Assembly: GCA_013287815.1 (NCBI GenBank)
Contig: JABDDC010000015.1
Location: forward strand, 1-38,275
Source of the DNA: Chlamydiota bacterium
GTDB taxonomy: Bacteria; Chlamydiota; Chlamydiia; Chlamydiales; Parachlamydiaceae
Direction: 5' to 3'
DNA: 38,275 bases
Position numbers and translations under genes: made by a program
The notes under the pieces: generated by a model
What the model saw: the letters and a program-made list of their open reading frames with translations, nothing else
What the model was told of the DNA's origin: nothing
Database searches by the model: none
Part shown: positions 24,383-30,691 of the stretch, piece by piece
Position numbering within the stretch: position 1 is the stretch's first letter
Layout of the letters: every line of letters begins with the position of its first letter

Positions 24383-24619
24383 TTAAATTTTCAATATCAT
24401 TTTCATTATCAAGCTTTCCCAGACTTTTTTTAATGGCAATCTCCCAAATCTTACTTTACGTTTATTCGCATTTAGAGGAACAAGTTTAGCGATAGGCTTG
24501 CCAGCCCTTGCAATAAAAATTTCCCTACCTTCAGTTGCTGCATTAACAAGTTCAGAAAAATGGGTTTTCGCTTCATAGATGTTAACAGTTTCTTTTACCT
24601 TATACGTAATTACCTCCAC
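24383..24619 (-). CDS. Phd/YefM-type antitoxin, orphan, odd C-terminus
   Basis: A 78-residue protein. The N-terminal domain VNIYEAKTHFSELVNAA..GREIFIARAGKPIAKLVPL is the Phd/YefM DNA-binding fold. The usual acidic toxin-neutralising tail is replaced by a basic, hydrophobic end (VWESLIMKMILKI), as if frameshifted or degraded. No toxin gene is adjacent. The apparent start is GTG at 24619 with AGGAGG only two bases upstream, so the true start is uncertain. It may be a decaying remnant of a type II system. Confidence 0.65.
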   Translation of the reverse strand: MEVITYKVKETVNIYEAKTHFSELVNAATEGREIFIARAGKPIAKLVPLNANKRKVRFGRLPLKKVWESLIMKMILKI

Positions 24620-24630
24620 ATCCTCCTAGG

Positions 24631-24664
24631 TCTAGTCTAGTCTAGTCTAGTCCAGACTAGTCTA
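24631..24664. repeat. TCTAG pentamer tandem repeat
   Basis: Four perfect TCTAG units (24631-24650) are followed by an inverted pair (TCCAGACTAGTCTA). They lie directly upstream of the antitoxin start. They could act as an operator for the Phd-like protein or as a slippage-prone spacer. Confidence 0.6.
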
Positions 24665-24699
24665 AATCACAATTAATTTCAACAACATCCTGTGTCCTG

Positions 24700-24945
24700 A
24701 TGGCAGCTAGAGTGTCTACTTCACCTTACAAAATTTTTGTTAATCAAGCCGGCAACAAACACAAGGTTTCTTTGCACGATCGGGGTGACTTCCTTGTCGA
24801 TGAACGCTGGATTATCGAAGTAGGGGGCAAAAGCAAAGACGACAGGCAAATCAAAGGGGAAAAAGAAGCTTTTATTGCTGTTGACGACACTAAAATCGGC
24901 TTTGGAATTAAAATTCCGCTCTATCTTTTCGGACTTCTATACTAG
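24700..24945 (+). pseudogene. Remnant of a DUF4143-type AAA+ ATPase
   Basis: The open frame of 81 codons matches, from memory, the C-terminal end of DUF4143-containing ATP-binding proteins (typical end: EVGGK..K..QIK...A..AxDD.E.GFG.KIPLWLFGFLY). Here it reads WIIEVGGKSKDDRQIKGEKE and ends IPLYLFGLLY. The start resembles the segment SPYKIF; the stretch that normally joins it to FVNQ is missing, so there is an internal deletion as well as loss of the P-loop part. It is not expected to be functional. Confidence 0.65.
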
Positions 24946-25004
24946 TATAACCTGAGCGATAAGAATTTGTGGTCTTTCATTTAGAGAATTTAGCACTGGA
25001 TTAT

Positions 25005-25036
25005 GTATACCTAAAGGTGTACAATTAAGGTATAAA
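25005..25036 (+). promoter_or_regulatory. Probable hicAB operator and promoter
   Basis: An inverted repeat, GTATACCT-AA-AGGTGTAC (25005-25022, one mismatch), stands where the -35 box is expected. TATAAA (25031-25036) is a -10 candidate. The hicA GTG begins 25 bases later. HicB proteins with helix-turn-helix domains commonly repress their own promoter at such sites. Confidence 0.5.
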
Positions 25037-25060
25037 GATTACGCCATGATGAGAGGTTGA

Positions 25061-25249
25061 GTGAAAAAACGAGAGCTGGAGAAGAAGCTTAGGGTATGTG
25101 GGTGGCGTTTTAGTAAACATGGGGGCGAGCATGACCATTGGACTAATGGAAGTGAGTACCAATCAGTACCAAGACATGCTGAAGTTAATGAAAATTTAGC
25201 AAAGAAGATTCTTAGAATAGCAAAAAATAAACCCCCTAAGGAGGAATAA
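25061..25249 (+). CDS. hicA: HicA-type mRNA interferase toxin
   Basis: A 62-residue protein beginning at GTG, preceded by GAGAGG. It has the dsRBD-like HicA fold: KRELEKKLRVCGWRFSKHGG with the catalytic His in HGGEHDHW, then the second conserved VPRHAEVNENLAKKIL. HicA toxins cleave mRNA and block translation. The stop codon shares one base with the hicB start (TAATG), so the pair is translated together. Confidence 0.85.
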   Translation: MKKRELEKKLRVCGWRFSKHGGEHDHWTNGSEYQSVPRHAEVNENLAKKILRIAKNKPPKEE

Positions 25250-25677
25250 TGGAATTAGAAGGTAAACTTTGGAAAAGTGGTAAGTTTTGGCTTATTGAGG
25301 TTCCGGCTGTTGAGGTTATGACTCAAGGGCATACGCGCGAAGAAGCTTTAAAAATGATTGCTGATGCTATTGAAGGGCTTGTGGATTGTTATTTTCCTGA
25401 CGAATCAAATGGATTTCGGATAACTGTGCAAGAATACAAGAAGGGAATAATTGGAGTTTCTACTTCGAATAATAGTATAATGCAGGCTTTCTCTTTGAGA
25501 AGACAGCGAGAGGCTAGTAAGTCTACTGTTAGAGAAGTTTCGGAACGGTTAGGATCTCACTCTCCTAATGCATATGCCCGTTACGAGAAAGGAAGAACCA
25601 GAATCTCATTAGATCAATACGAACGTTTATTGCAAGCTGTCAACCCGCAACAGAATTTTCATTTAAGAGTTGTTTAA
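25249..25677 (+). CDS. hicB: HicB-type antitoxin with helix-turn-helix domain
   Basis: A 142-residue protein. The N-terminal half (about 1-60) is the HicB partial RNase H fold (GKFWLIEVPAVEVMTQGHTREEALKMI). The C-terminal half (about 85-142) is an Xre-like domain (VREVSERLGSHSPNAYARYEKGRTRIS). It would neutralise HicA and repress the operon. It lies directly downstream of hicA, followed by 98 bases without a gene. Confidence 0.85.
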   Translation: MELEGKLWKSGKFWLIEVPAVEVMTQGHTREEALKMIADAIEGLVDCYFPDESNGFRITVQEYKKGIIGVSTSNNSIMQAFSLRRQREASKSTVREVSERLGSHSPNAYARYEKGRTRISLDQYERLLQAVNPQQNFHLRVV

Positions 25678-25775
25678 TCTATTGGTATACTATTCCTGGG
25701 GCTTACGCCGCCAGGCTATCCTGTACCTGGATTACAACCCCCTGCACACAACACTTAGAAAAGAGTTACCTTTTC

Positions 25776-26732
25776 TTATCTGAGATAATAACCCTTATAC
25801 CAGACGACGAATTGGGCGATCCCTTCTGTCAGTGATGTGCGGGGATTGAAATTGAGGTCTTGTATGCTGGAGGTGATGTCGGCGTAGGTGGATGGGACAT
25901 CACCCGGCTGCATAGGGAGGAGGATTTTGTTGGCTTTTTTGCCGAGCTCTTTTTCGAGCAAGGCGATCATGTGTGGGAGGTCTTCAGGGTGGTGATGGCC
26001 AAGGTTGTAGACTTCGCATTTTCCTTCTTTGTCGATGGCGGCCACGATGCCGTCGACGATGTCGTCGATGTAGGTGAAATCCCTTTTCATATTTCCATGG
26101 TTGAAGATTTCGATGGTCTTGCCTTCAAGGATGGCCTTCGTGAATGAGAAGTAGGCCATATCAGGGCGGCCCCAAGGGCCATAGACGGTGAAAAAGCGGA
26201 GTCCCGTGACGGGGATGCCGAAGAGGTGATGGTAGGTTTGCGCCATCAGCTCATTGGCCTTTTTGGTAACGCCGTAGAGGCTGGCTTGCTGGTCGGTCCT
26301 GTCATCGGTCGCAAAAGGGATTTTTTTATTCAGGCCGTAGACCGATGACGATGAGGCGTATGTCAGCTTGATGCCCGGCCGTTCGCGGCAGATTTCCAAA
26401 ATATTGAGAAAGCCATCTATATTAGCTTTTAGATAACTTCTTGGCTCTTGTAGTGAATACCTGACACCTGCTTGTGCAGCCAGGTGGACCAGGTGGGTGG
26501 TGTTATTGTTGATGATGGCTTCTTTGAGGTTGCCTTCATCGAGAATGTCCCCTTCGATGATGTGAATGCCTCCCTTGGCAAGCTCCTTAGCGCGATCGCG
26601 CTTTAACTTTTGGTCGTAATACGAATTGAAATTGTCATAGCCCAGCACATGGTTGCCTAGTTCTTTGAGCCGCTTGGCAAGATGAAAGCCGATGAAGCCT
26701 GCGGCGCCGGTGATGAAGATATTCTTACCCAT
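25776..26732 (-). CDS. NAD-dependent nucleotide-sugar epimerase, likely UDP-glucuronate 4-epimerase
   Basis: A 318-residue extended short-chain dehydrogenase. The NAD loop is GAAGFIGFHLAK (9-20). The catalytic motif is Ser (SSSS near 125), Tyr and Lys in YGVTKKA. FNSYYDQKLKRDR (about 38-50) and the sequence around HLAAQAGVRYSL match UDP-glucuronate 4-epimerases (CapI/LspL type), which make UDP-galacturonate for surface glycans. UDP-glucose 4-epimerase is less likely. Its start overlaps the parB stop by 8 bases. Confidence 0.8.
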   Translation of the reverse strand: MGKNIFITGAAGFIGFHLAKRLKELGNHVLGYDNFNSYYDQKLKRDRAKELAKGGIHIIEGDILDEGNLKEAIINNNTTHLVHLAAQAGVRYSLQEPRSYLKANIDGFLNILEICRERPGIKLTYASSSSVYGLNKKIPFATDDRTDQQASLYGVTKKANELMAQTYHHLFGIPVTGLRFFTVYGPWGRPDMAYFSFTKAILEGKTIEIFNHGNMKRDFTYIDDIVDGIVAAIDKEGKCEVYNLGHHHPEDLPHMIALLEKELGKKANKILLPMQPGDVPSTYADITSSIQDLNFNPRTSLTEGIAQFVVWYKGYYLR

Positions 26733-27549
26733 CGATATTTACTCCAAATAAGTTGAGGAGGCGGTCAAGGTCGTCGTATGAATAGTAGTCGATAGTGATC
26801 CTTCCTTTTTTAGTATTCCCTTTGCTTTGGATGGTGACTTTGGTTCCAAGCTTATGCTGGATCTTTTCACCGATTTGTTCAAGGTAAAAATCTTTAGTGA
26901 CGTAGCAGAGCTGCTTCTTTTTTGCCTTGTCGCCTATCCGTGCAGCAGCAAGCTCCGTTTCCCGCACATTCATGTCATCGCGCAAGATTAGCTCATGCAG
27001 CAGATGCTGCTTGTCACCGTCCAGCGCCAGGATGGCCTTGGCATGGCCCATGGAGATGGCCCCTATCATAAGGCTGTCCTGAATAGACTGTGGAAGGGTC
27101 AACATCCGCAGATAGTTGGCGATGGTCGAACGTTTTTTGCCTATCCGCTGGGATAGGTTATCCTGGCTGAGGTGGAACTCCTCCATCAGCCTATTAAGTG
27201 CTTTGGCAATCTCTAAAGGGTTTAGATCGACTCGCTGGATATTCTCGATCAAAGCTGCCTGTGCGGAGATGGTATGCGAGATATGCCTGATAAAAACCGG
27301 AATAACCTTGAGGTTGGCAAGCTTGGCAGCCCGGAAGCGCCTCTCGCCTGAAATCAGTTCGTAGCAGTCGGAGTGTGGCAGAGGACGGACTAATGGCGGA
27401 TGGAGGAGTCCCACGGTTTTAATTGATTGCGCCAGCTCTTCCAGCTCTGCTGATTTAAAATCGTGGCGTGGCTGAAAAGGATTGACAACGATCTGCGCCA
27501 ACGGGACTTCTTTTAGTTCGTCTTGCATTTGTTGTTGTTCTTGTGTCAT
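26725..27549 (-). CDS. parB: ParB chromosome-partitioning protein
   Basis: A 274-residue protein. ATG 27549 is chosen because the following residues (DELKEVPLAQIVVNPFQPR) are the usual ParB start, whereas further-upstream codons are repeat-derived. GERRFRAAKL (68-77) is the CTP-binding box. The helix-turn-helix is near 130-160 (LSQRIGKKRSTIANYLRML). A C-terminal dimer domain follows. ParB binds parS and loads SMC. The ribosome-site region GGGGTAGG lies within a solo family A terminal repeat. It overlaps the epimerase gene downstream. Confidence 0.9.
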   Translation of the reverse strand: MTQEQQQMQDELKEVPLAQIVVNPFQPRHDFKSAELEELAQSIKTVGLLHPPLVRPLPHSDCYELISGERRFRAAKLANLKVIPVFIRHISHTISAQAALIENIQRVDLNPLEIAKALNRLMEEFHLSQDNLSQRIGKKRSTIANYLRMLTLPQSIQDSLMIGAISMGHAKAILALDGDKQHLLHELILRDDMNVRETELAAARIGDKAKKKQLCYVTKDFYLEQIGEKIQHKLGTKVTIQSKGNTKKGRITIDYYSYDDLDRLLNLFGVNIDG

Positions 27550-27554
27550 AATGA

Positions 27555-27572
27555 TGCCTACCCCGAATCTCA
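27555..27572. repeat. Solo family A terminal repeat upstream of parB
   Basis: On the minus strand TGAGATTCGGGGTAGGC matches the MITE end TGAGATTCGGAGTAGGT with two differences. It starts 6 bases before the parB ATG and contains its likely ribosome site. Confidence 0.5.
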
Positions 27573-27580
27573 ATAAGTGA

Positions 27581-27626
27581 TATACTGCGAGGCGTAAAAC
27601 GGAAAATTCCAACGCCCCGCAGTATA
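27581..27626. repeat. Hairpin repeat family F, copy 1
   Basis: The arms TATACTGCGAGGCG and CGCCCCGCAGTATA (one mismatch) fold around an 18-base loop between parB and the 27721 gene. An inverted, partly decayed copy is at 28414-28449. Confidence 0.6.
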
Positions 27627-27720
27627 GTATAACTTTACAAGAAAAACGAATCAAATTATATTGTTCAAAAAGGTAATTGCGATTGCCTTCATATTTTAAC
27701 TATCAAAAAAAGTAGATACT

Positions 27721-28431
27721 ATGAGCAAGACATCAAAAAATCCTACACTCGATACTATCAAGATTGCAGATGGCTGGGACAGCAGCGCACTGGTAGAATG
27801 GATTAGTACCTATAAGCAATACCTGATATGGGGTGTCGCTGCTCTATTTGCCGTGATGATCCTCACCTTTCGCTTCCTATCCTGGAATTCCACTAGCACG
27901 GAAGAGGACTATTTCCGTGCACAAAATATCTTTACTAAATTTCAGGAGAATGTCGCTGATAACCAGGACGAATTAAATGAACTCGAAGCAATCATGAGCC
28001 GTCATCCCGAGCTGCAAGCCAAGTACGACGGAGCTGTTGCTCAAACATTGCTTATAGAGGGGAATATCCCTAAAGCCAAGGCTTTTGCCAACATGACCTT
28101 CAACCGGACCAGTCCTGATCACCTTTCTCTCTTCGTGGACTATTCTAAGACCTCTCTATTGATTGGTGACGGTAATTATCATGATTCTCTACAGCAAGCA
28201 ATAAGTTTAAAGGGAAAGCTGGAAAGCGAAGGGCTTATCGATACCAACTTATATGCCTTTAATGCCATCCGCATAGCTATCTTAAATAAAGAATTAGGCC
28301 TTAAAGATGATGAACTTGCTGCATGGAATGTCGTGCAAAACCTCGGAGAAGCCTCCAAATCAGCCACCGCAGTCATCGCCCTTTACAATTCCGGCAGTAC
28401 CAGCTTGAGTGAGTATACTGCGGGGCGTTGA
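27721..28431 (+). CDS. Membrane-anchored protein with helical repeat-like domain, unknown
   Basis: A 236-residue protein with one membrane helix (about 33-52, YLIWGVAALFAVMILTFRFL) and no cleavable signal. The outer part is helical and resembles a TPR-like fold of the YfgM/PilF sort (AVAQTLLIEGNIPKAKAFA; SLLIGDGNYHDSLQQAISL). It is divergent from parB. The last residues, YTAGR, are encoded by copy 2 of repeat family F, so the C-terminus has probably been altered. Function is unknown; a role in envelope assembly is possible. Confidence 0.7.
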   Translation: MSKTSKNPTLDTIKIADGWDSSALVEWISTYKQYLIWGVAALFAVMILTFRFLSWNSTSTEEDYFRAQNIFTKFQENVADNQDELNELEAIMSRHPELQAKYDGAVAQTLLIEGNIPKAKAFANMTFNRTSPDHLSLFVDYSKTSLLIGDGNYHDSLQQAISLKGKLESEGLIDTNLYAFNAIRIAILNKELGLKDDELAAWNVVQNLGEASKSATAVIALYNSGSTSLSEYTAGR

Positions 28432-28449
28432 AATTTTGCGTTTTACGCC
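28414..28449. repeat. Hairpin repeat family F, copy 2
   Basis: 34 of 36 bases match the complement of copy 1 (TATACTGCGGGGCGTTG..). It begins inside the last codons of the 27721 gene and provides its stop codon. Confidence 0.6.
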
Positions 28450-28569
28450 GCTTCAAAGCGAAATTAATGGTGATTTTCCTATTTCCGAATTCTGAATTTC
28501 CTATTATTTAAAAGTATTGCATGAAAATTGTCAGATCGCTTAAATGCAAATTGTAGTTAACTTAAAATT

Positions 28570-28730
28570 TTGTTTCTCCCCTCGCGGGGGAGGCAAGCTC
28601 TCTGCCCAGTTTTGGCAAGAAGAGTGGACCCTATGTGAATACAAGCCCAAAGCAGTGGAACGAAAGAGCACAAAGGGAGGTGACCTGAGGCTATATATTG
28701 CTCGAAGCCACAAATATTTGGGATTTTTTT
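28570..28730 (+). ncRNA. Candidate structured RNA (low certainty)
   Basis: The region has a strong hairpin, CTCCCC-TCGC-GGGGGAG (28576-28592), further short stems (TGCC/GGCA, GGCT/AGCC) and ends in TTTGGGATTTTTTT, like an intrinsic terminator. It is free of a credible gene and is richer in G than its flanks. It does not show the signatures of tmRNA, RNase P RNA or SRP RNA. A 6S-like RNA is possible but not shown. Confidence 0.25.
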
Positions 28731-28795
28731 GAAGAAAAAATAATTAAGACTCGTTGATAAAACGAGATAAAAATGAATTTTTGAGAACGGAATTA

Positions 28796-28949
28796 GTAAC
28801 CCTTTAAACGGTTACGAAAGGCTGTAAGGCTTGCTCAATTTCCTGAAAGCCATTCTTGTTCTGGATGTATGTTTTAACCATATTGACGGAGGATAGTTTT
28901 CTATCTTACAGCTTTACATGTTCTCATGTAGCTACCTTTGATAAGGTAG
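28796..28949 (+). promoter_or_regulatory. Leader with tandem hairpins before a small gene
   Basis: Perfect short hairpins occur in series: GTAACC/GGTTAC (28796-28815), GATAG-TTTT-CTATC (28892-28905), ACATG-TTCT-CATGT (28916-28929) and CTACCTT-TGAT-AAGGTAG (28932-28949). GGAG follows at 28952-28955, then GTG at 28963. The layout suggests a structured 5' leader controlling the small gene. Confidence 0.45.
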
Positions 28950-28962
28950 ATGGAGAATAGCC

Positions 28963-29118
28963 GTGAGCAAACATAAAAGCTCGCTTGCGCTGGAAGAAGT
29001 TGCTCAGCCTTTAGAAAAAGAGCTGGAGCTCTATATTCCTGCACGATATTTAAGTAGTGCAGCTGAAGAACAACCCATGGTTGTCAAAGTCAGTGGAAGC
29101 ATTACCGTTTCTTTCTAA
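28963..29118 (+). CDS. Small protein, 51 residues, unknown
   Basis: The frame starts with GTG 8 bases after GGAG and ends 16 bases before a strong terminator. The product is acidic, with an N-terminal helix (SLALEEVAQPLEKELELYI) and a beta-like C-terminus (MVVKVSGSITVSF). No signal peptide or membrane helix is seen. The combination of leader, ribosome site, compact frame and terminator supports a real transcript. No family is recognised. Confidence 0.5.
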   Translation: MSKHKSSLALEEVAQPLEKELELYIPARYLSSAAEEQPMVVKVSGSITVSF

Positions 29119-29134
29119 AGAAAGAAATAACTCA

Positions 29135-29164
29135 GGCGGCTACAATAGTAGCCGCCGTTTTTTT
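29135..29164 (+). terminator. Strong intrinsic terminator
   Basis: Arms GGCGGCTAC and GTAGCCGCC with a four-base loop are followed by G and seven T's. It closes the transcript of the 51-residue protein. Confidence 0.9.
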
Positions 29165-29250
29165 GCCGTGATACAAATGTATATCTTTCTCAATTTTGCA
29201 TGCAGATTGACTCCCATTTTACAGGAAAAACACCAGGATAAAGCCGCACA

Positions 29251-29520
29251 TTTTTCAACGCAAAGATGCAGAAGAAAGGAAAGGTGCAAAGACCTCGCAC
29301 AGGACCACAATGTCCTATTTATTAAACACAGAGACACAGAGGCACAGAGATCACAGAGAAAGTCATTACAAATAAATAATCCAATTACAAAATTATATAT
29401 TTTTTTATTTTCAATTCTTTCTCTGTGCCTCCGTGTCTCTGTGTTTAATTTTTAGCGTAATTGACGCCCCGCGAGAGGTCTTTGCACCTTTCCTTTCTTT
29501 TGCACCTTTGCGTTGAAAAA
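29251..29520. repeat. Family B inverted-repeat element with family C nested inside
   Basis: Outer arms of about 48 bp start TTTTTCAACGCAAAGATGCA (29251-29298) and return at 29471-29520. The family C element (29321-29449) occupies the loop. The ends are the same as those at 21766-22058. No protein is encoded. Confidence 0.75.
29321..29449. repeat. Inverted-repeat element, family C, copy 2
   Basis: 29-bp arms with one mismatch begin ATTAAACACAGAGACACAGA. Compared with the copy at 4534 the spacer is different and A/T-rich. Confidence 0.75.
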
Positions 29521-29598
29521 TTGCGCTGCGCCATTTTTTTGTTAACAAAAATTAGCGAATAGTTTAGTTTATTCTTTTTTATATAGGTCTTTGTCGTT

Positions 29599-30690
29599 TT
29601 GGACGAACTAGAAGCATTAGTCATTTTATCGAGCATCTCTTCTCTTGGTTCGATCAAGATCAGATTGTTAATTCAACATTTTGGTTCTGCTGTCGAGGCC
29701 TTGAAAGCTAAACCAAGCGAGCTGTCGCTTATTCCCGGATTTGGACCAAAGATTATGCAGTCTTGGGAGTTGGGGATAAAGCATGATCAGGCTTGCCGCG
29801 CAAACTTTGATTTTGCTGAGCGCTTAGGGGTTGAGATTGTAGCCTTTACAGATAGCAAATACCCGAAAAGGTTATTAGATATTGCAGATCATCCGATTTT
29901 ATTGTATGTCAAGGGTGAGCTTATAAAGCAAGATCAGCGATGTTTGGCTATTGTAGGGACGAGAGCCGCCAGTATTTATGGCAAAGAGATGGCCTATCGG
30001 CTGGGACGTGAGCTTGCCCAGGCCGGCTTTACAATAGTAAGTGGTTTAGCCAGAGGGATTGATACGGCAGCCCACCAAGGTGCTTTAGAGTTAGGCAGGA
30101 CCATAGGAGTCCTCGGTTCAGGCATTGGCTGTCTCTATCCCGAAGAAAACCGTGCATTGGCCGATGCAATGTGCGACAATGGAGCGGTCATCAGCGAGTT
30201 TTCGATGAATACTCCGCCCGACAGGACCCATTTTCCGCAACGCAATCGGATTGTGAGCGGCATGACCCTTGGAACGGTCCTGATTGAAGCGCCTGAACGT
30301 AGCGGTGCCATGCTTACAGTTGAGAAGGCAATAGCCCAGGGGCGTCCAGCCTTTGCTTTGCCGGGCCGAGCTGATCAGGAATTTTTTAAAGGCAACCATT
30401 TGCTCATCAAGTCGAAGCGGGCTGATTTGATTGATTGTGCCGAAGATGTTATCAACTATTTTGATGAACTTACACTGCCACTGGTGTTCAATCGCCCAGA
30501 GAAGCCCAAGGTGGCTTTGGAAAAAGAAGAAGAGGAGCTACTGCACCGGCTGCCTACAATAGAGTTGTCAATGGAAGAAATAGGAAGGCAAACGGGATTG
30601 CCGATCATCAGATTAAATGTATTGCTGATGAGTTTAGTATTAAAAAAGGTTGTAAAACAGTATCCCGGTAAAATATATAAGAAGGTTTAG
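29599..30690 (+). CDS. dprA: DNA-processing protein DprA (Smf)
   Basis: The 363-residue protein appears to start with TTG; the first residues, MDELEALVILSSISSLGSIK, fit the DprA N-terminus. A helix-hairpin-helix region (SLIPGFGPKIMQSW) precedes the Rossmann-like core: AIVGTRAASIYG, SGLARGIDTAAHQGAL, GVLGSGIGCLYPEEN, FPQRNRIVSGM and EAPERSGAM. A C-terminal winged helix (from about 305) is present. DprA loads RecA on incoming single-stranded DNA. The next gene, topA, starts one base after the stop. Confidence 0.92.
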   Translation: MDELEALVILSSISSLGSIKIRLLIQHFGSAVEALKAKPSELSLIPGFGPKIMQSWELGIKHDQACRANFDFAERLGVEIVAFTDSKYPKRLLDIADHPILLYVKGELIKQDQRCLAIVGTRAASIYGKEMAYRLGRELAQAGFTIVSGLARGIDTAAHQGALELGRTIGVLGSGIGCLYPEENRALADAMCDNGAVISEFSMNTPPDRTHFPQRNRIVSGMTLGTVLIEAPERSGAMLTVEKAIAQGRPAFALPGRADQEFFKGNHLLIKSKRADLIDCAEDVINYFDELTLPLVFNRPEKPKVALEKEEEELLHRLPTIELSMEEIGRQTGLPIIRLNVLLMSLVLKKVVKQYPGKIYKKV

Positions 30691-30691
30691 A

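Noticed and set aside
27550-27654. N-terminal extension of ParB by 35 codons
   Set aside because: The extra codons are derived from repeat sequence, and the conserved start follows ATG 27549.
28544-28732. 62-codon open frame in the gap after the 27721 gene
   Set aside because: No ribosome site, low-complexity composition unlike a protein, and it overlaps the hairpin and T-run of the candidate RNA.
29057-29455. 132-codon frame across the repeats near 29 kb
   Set aside because: It runs through the terminator and the nested family B/C repeats and has no ribosome site.
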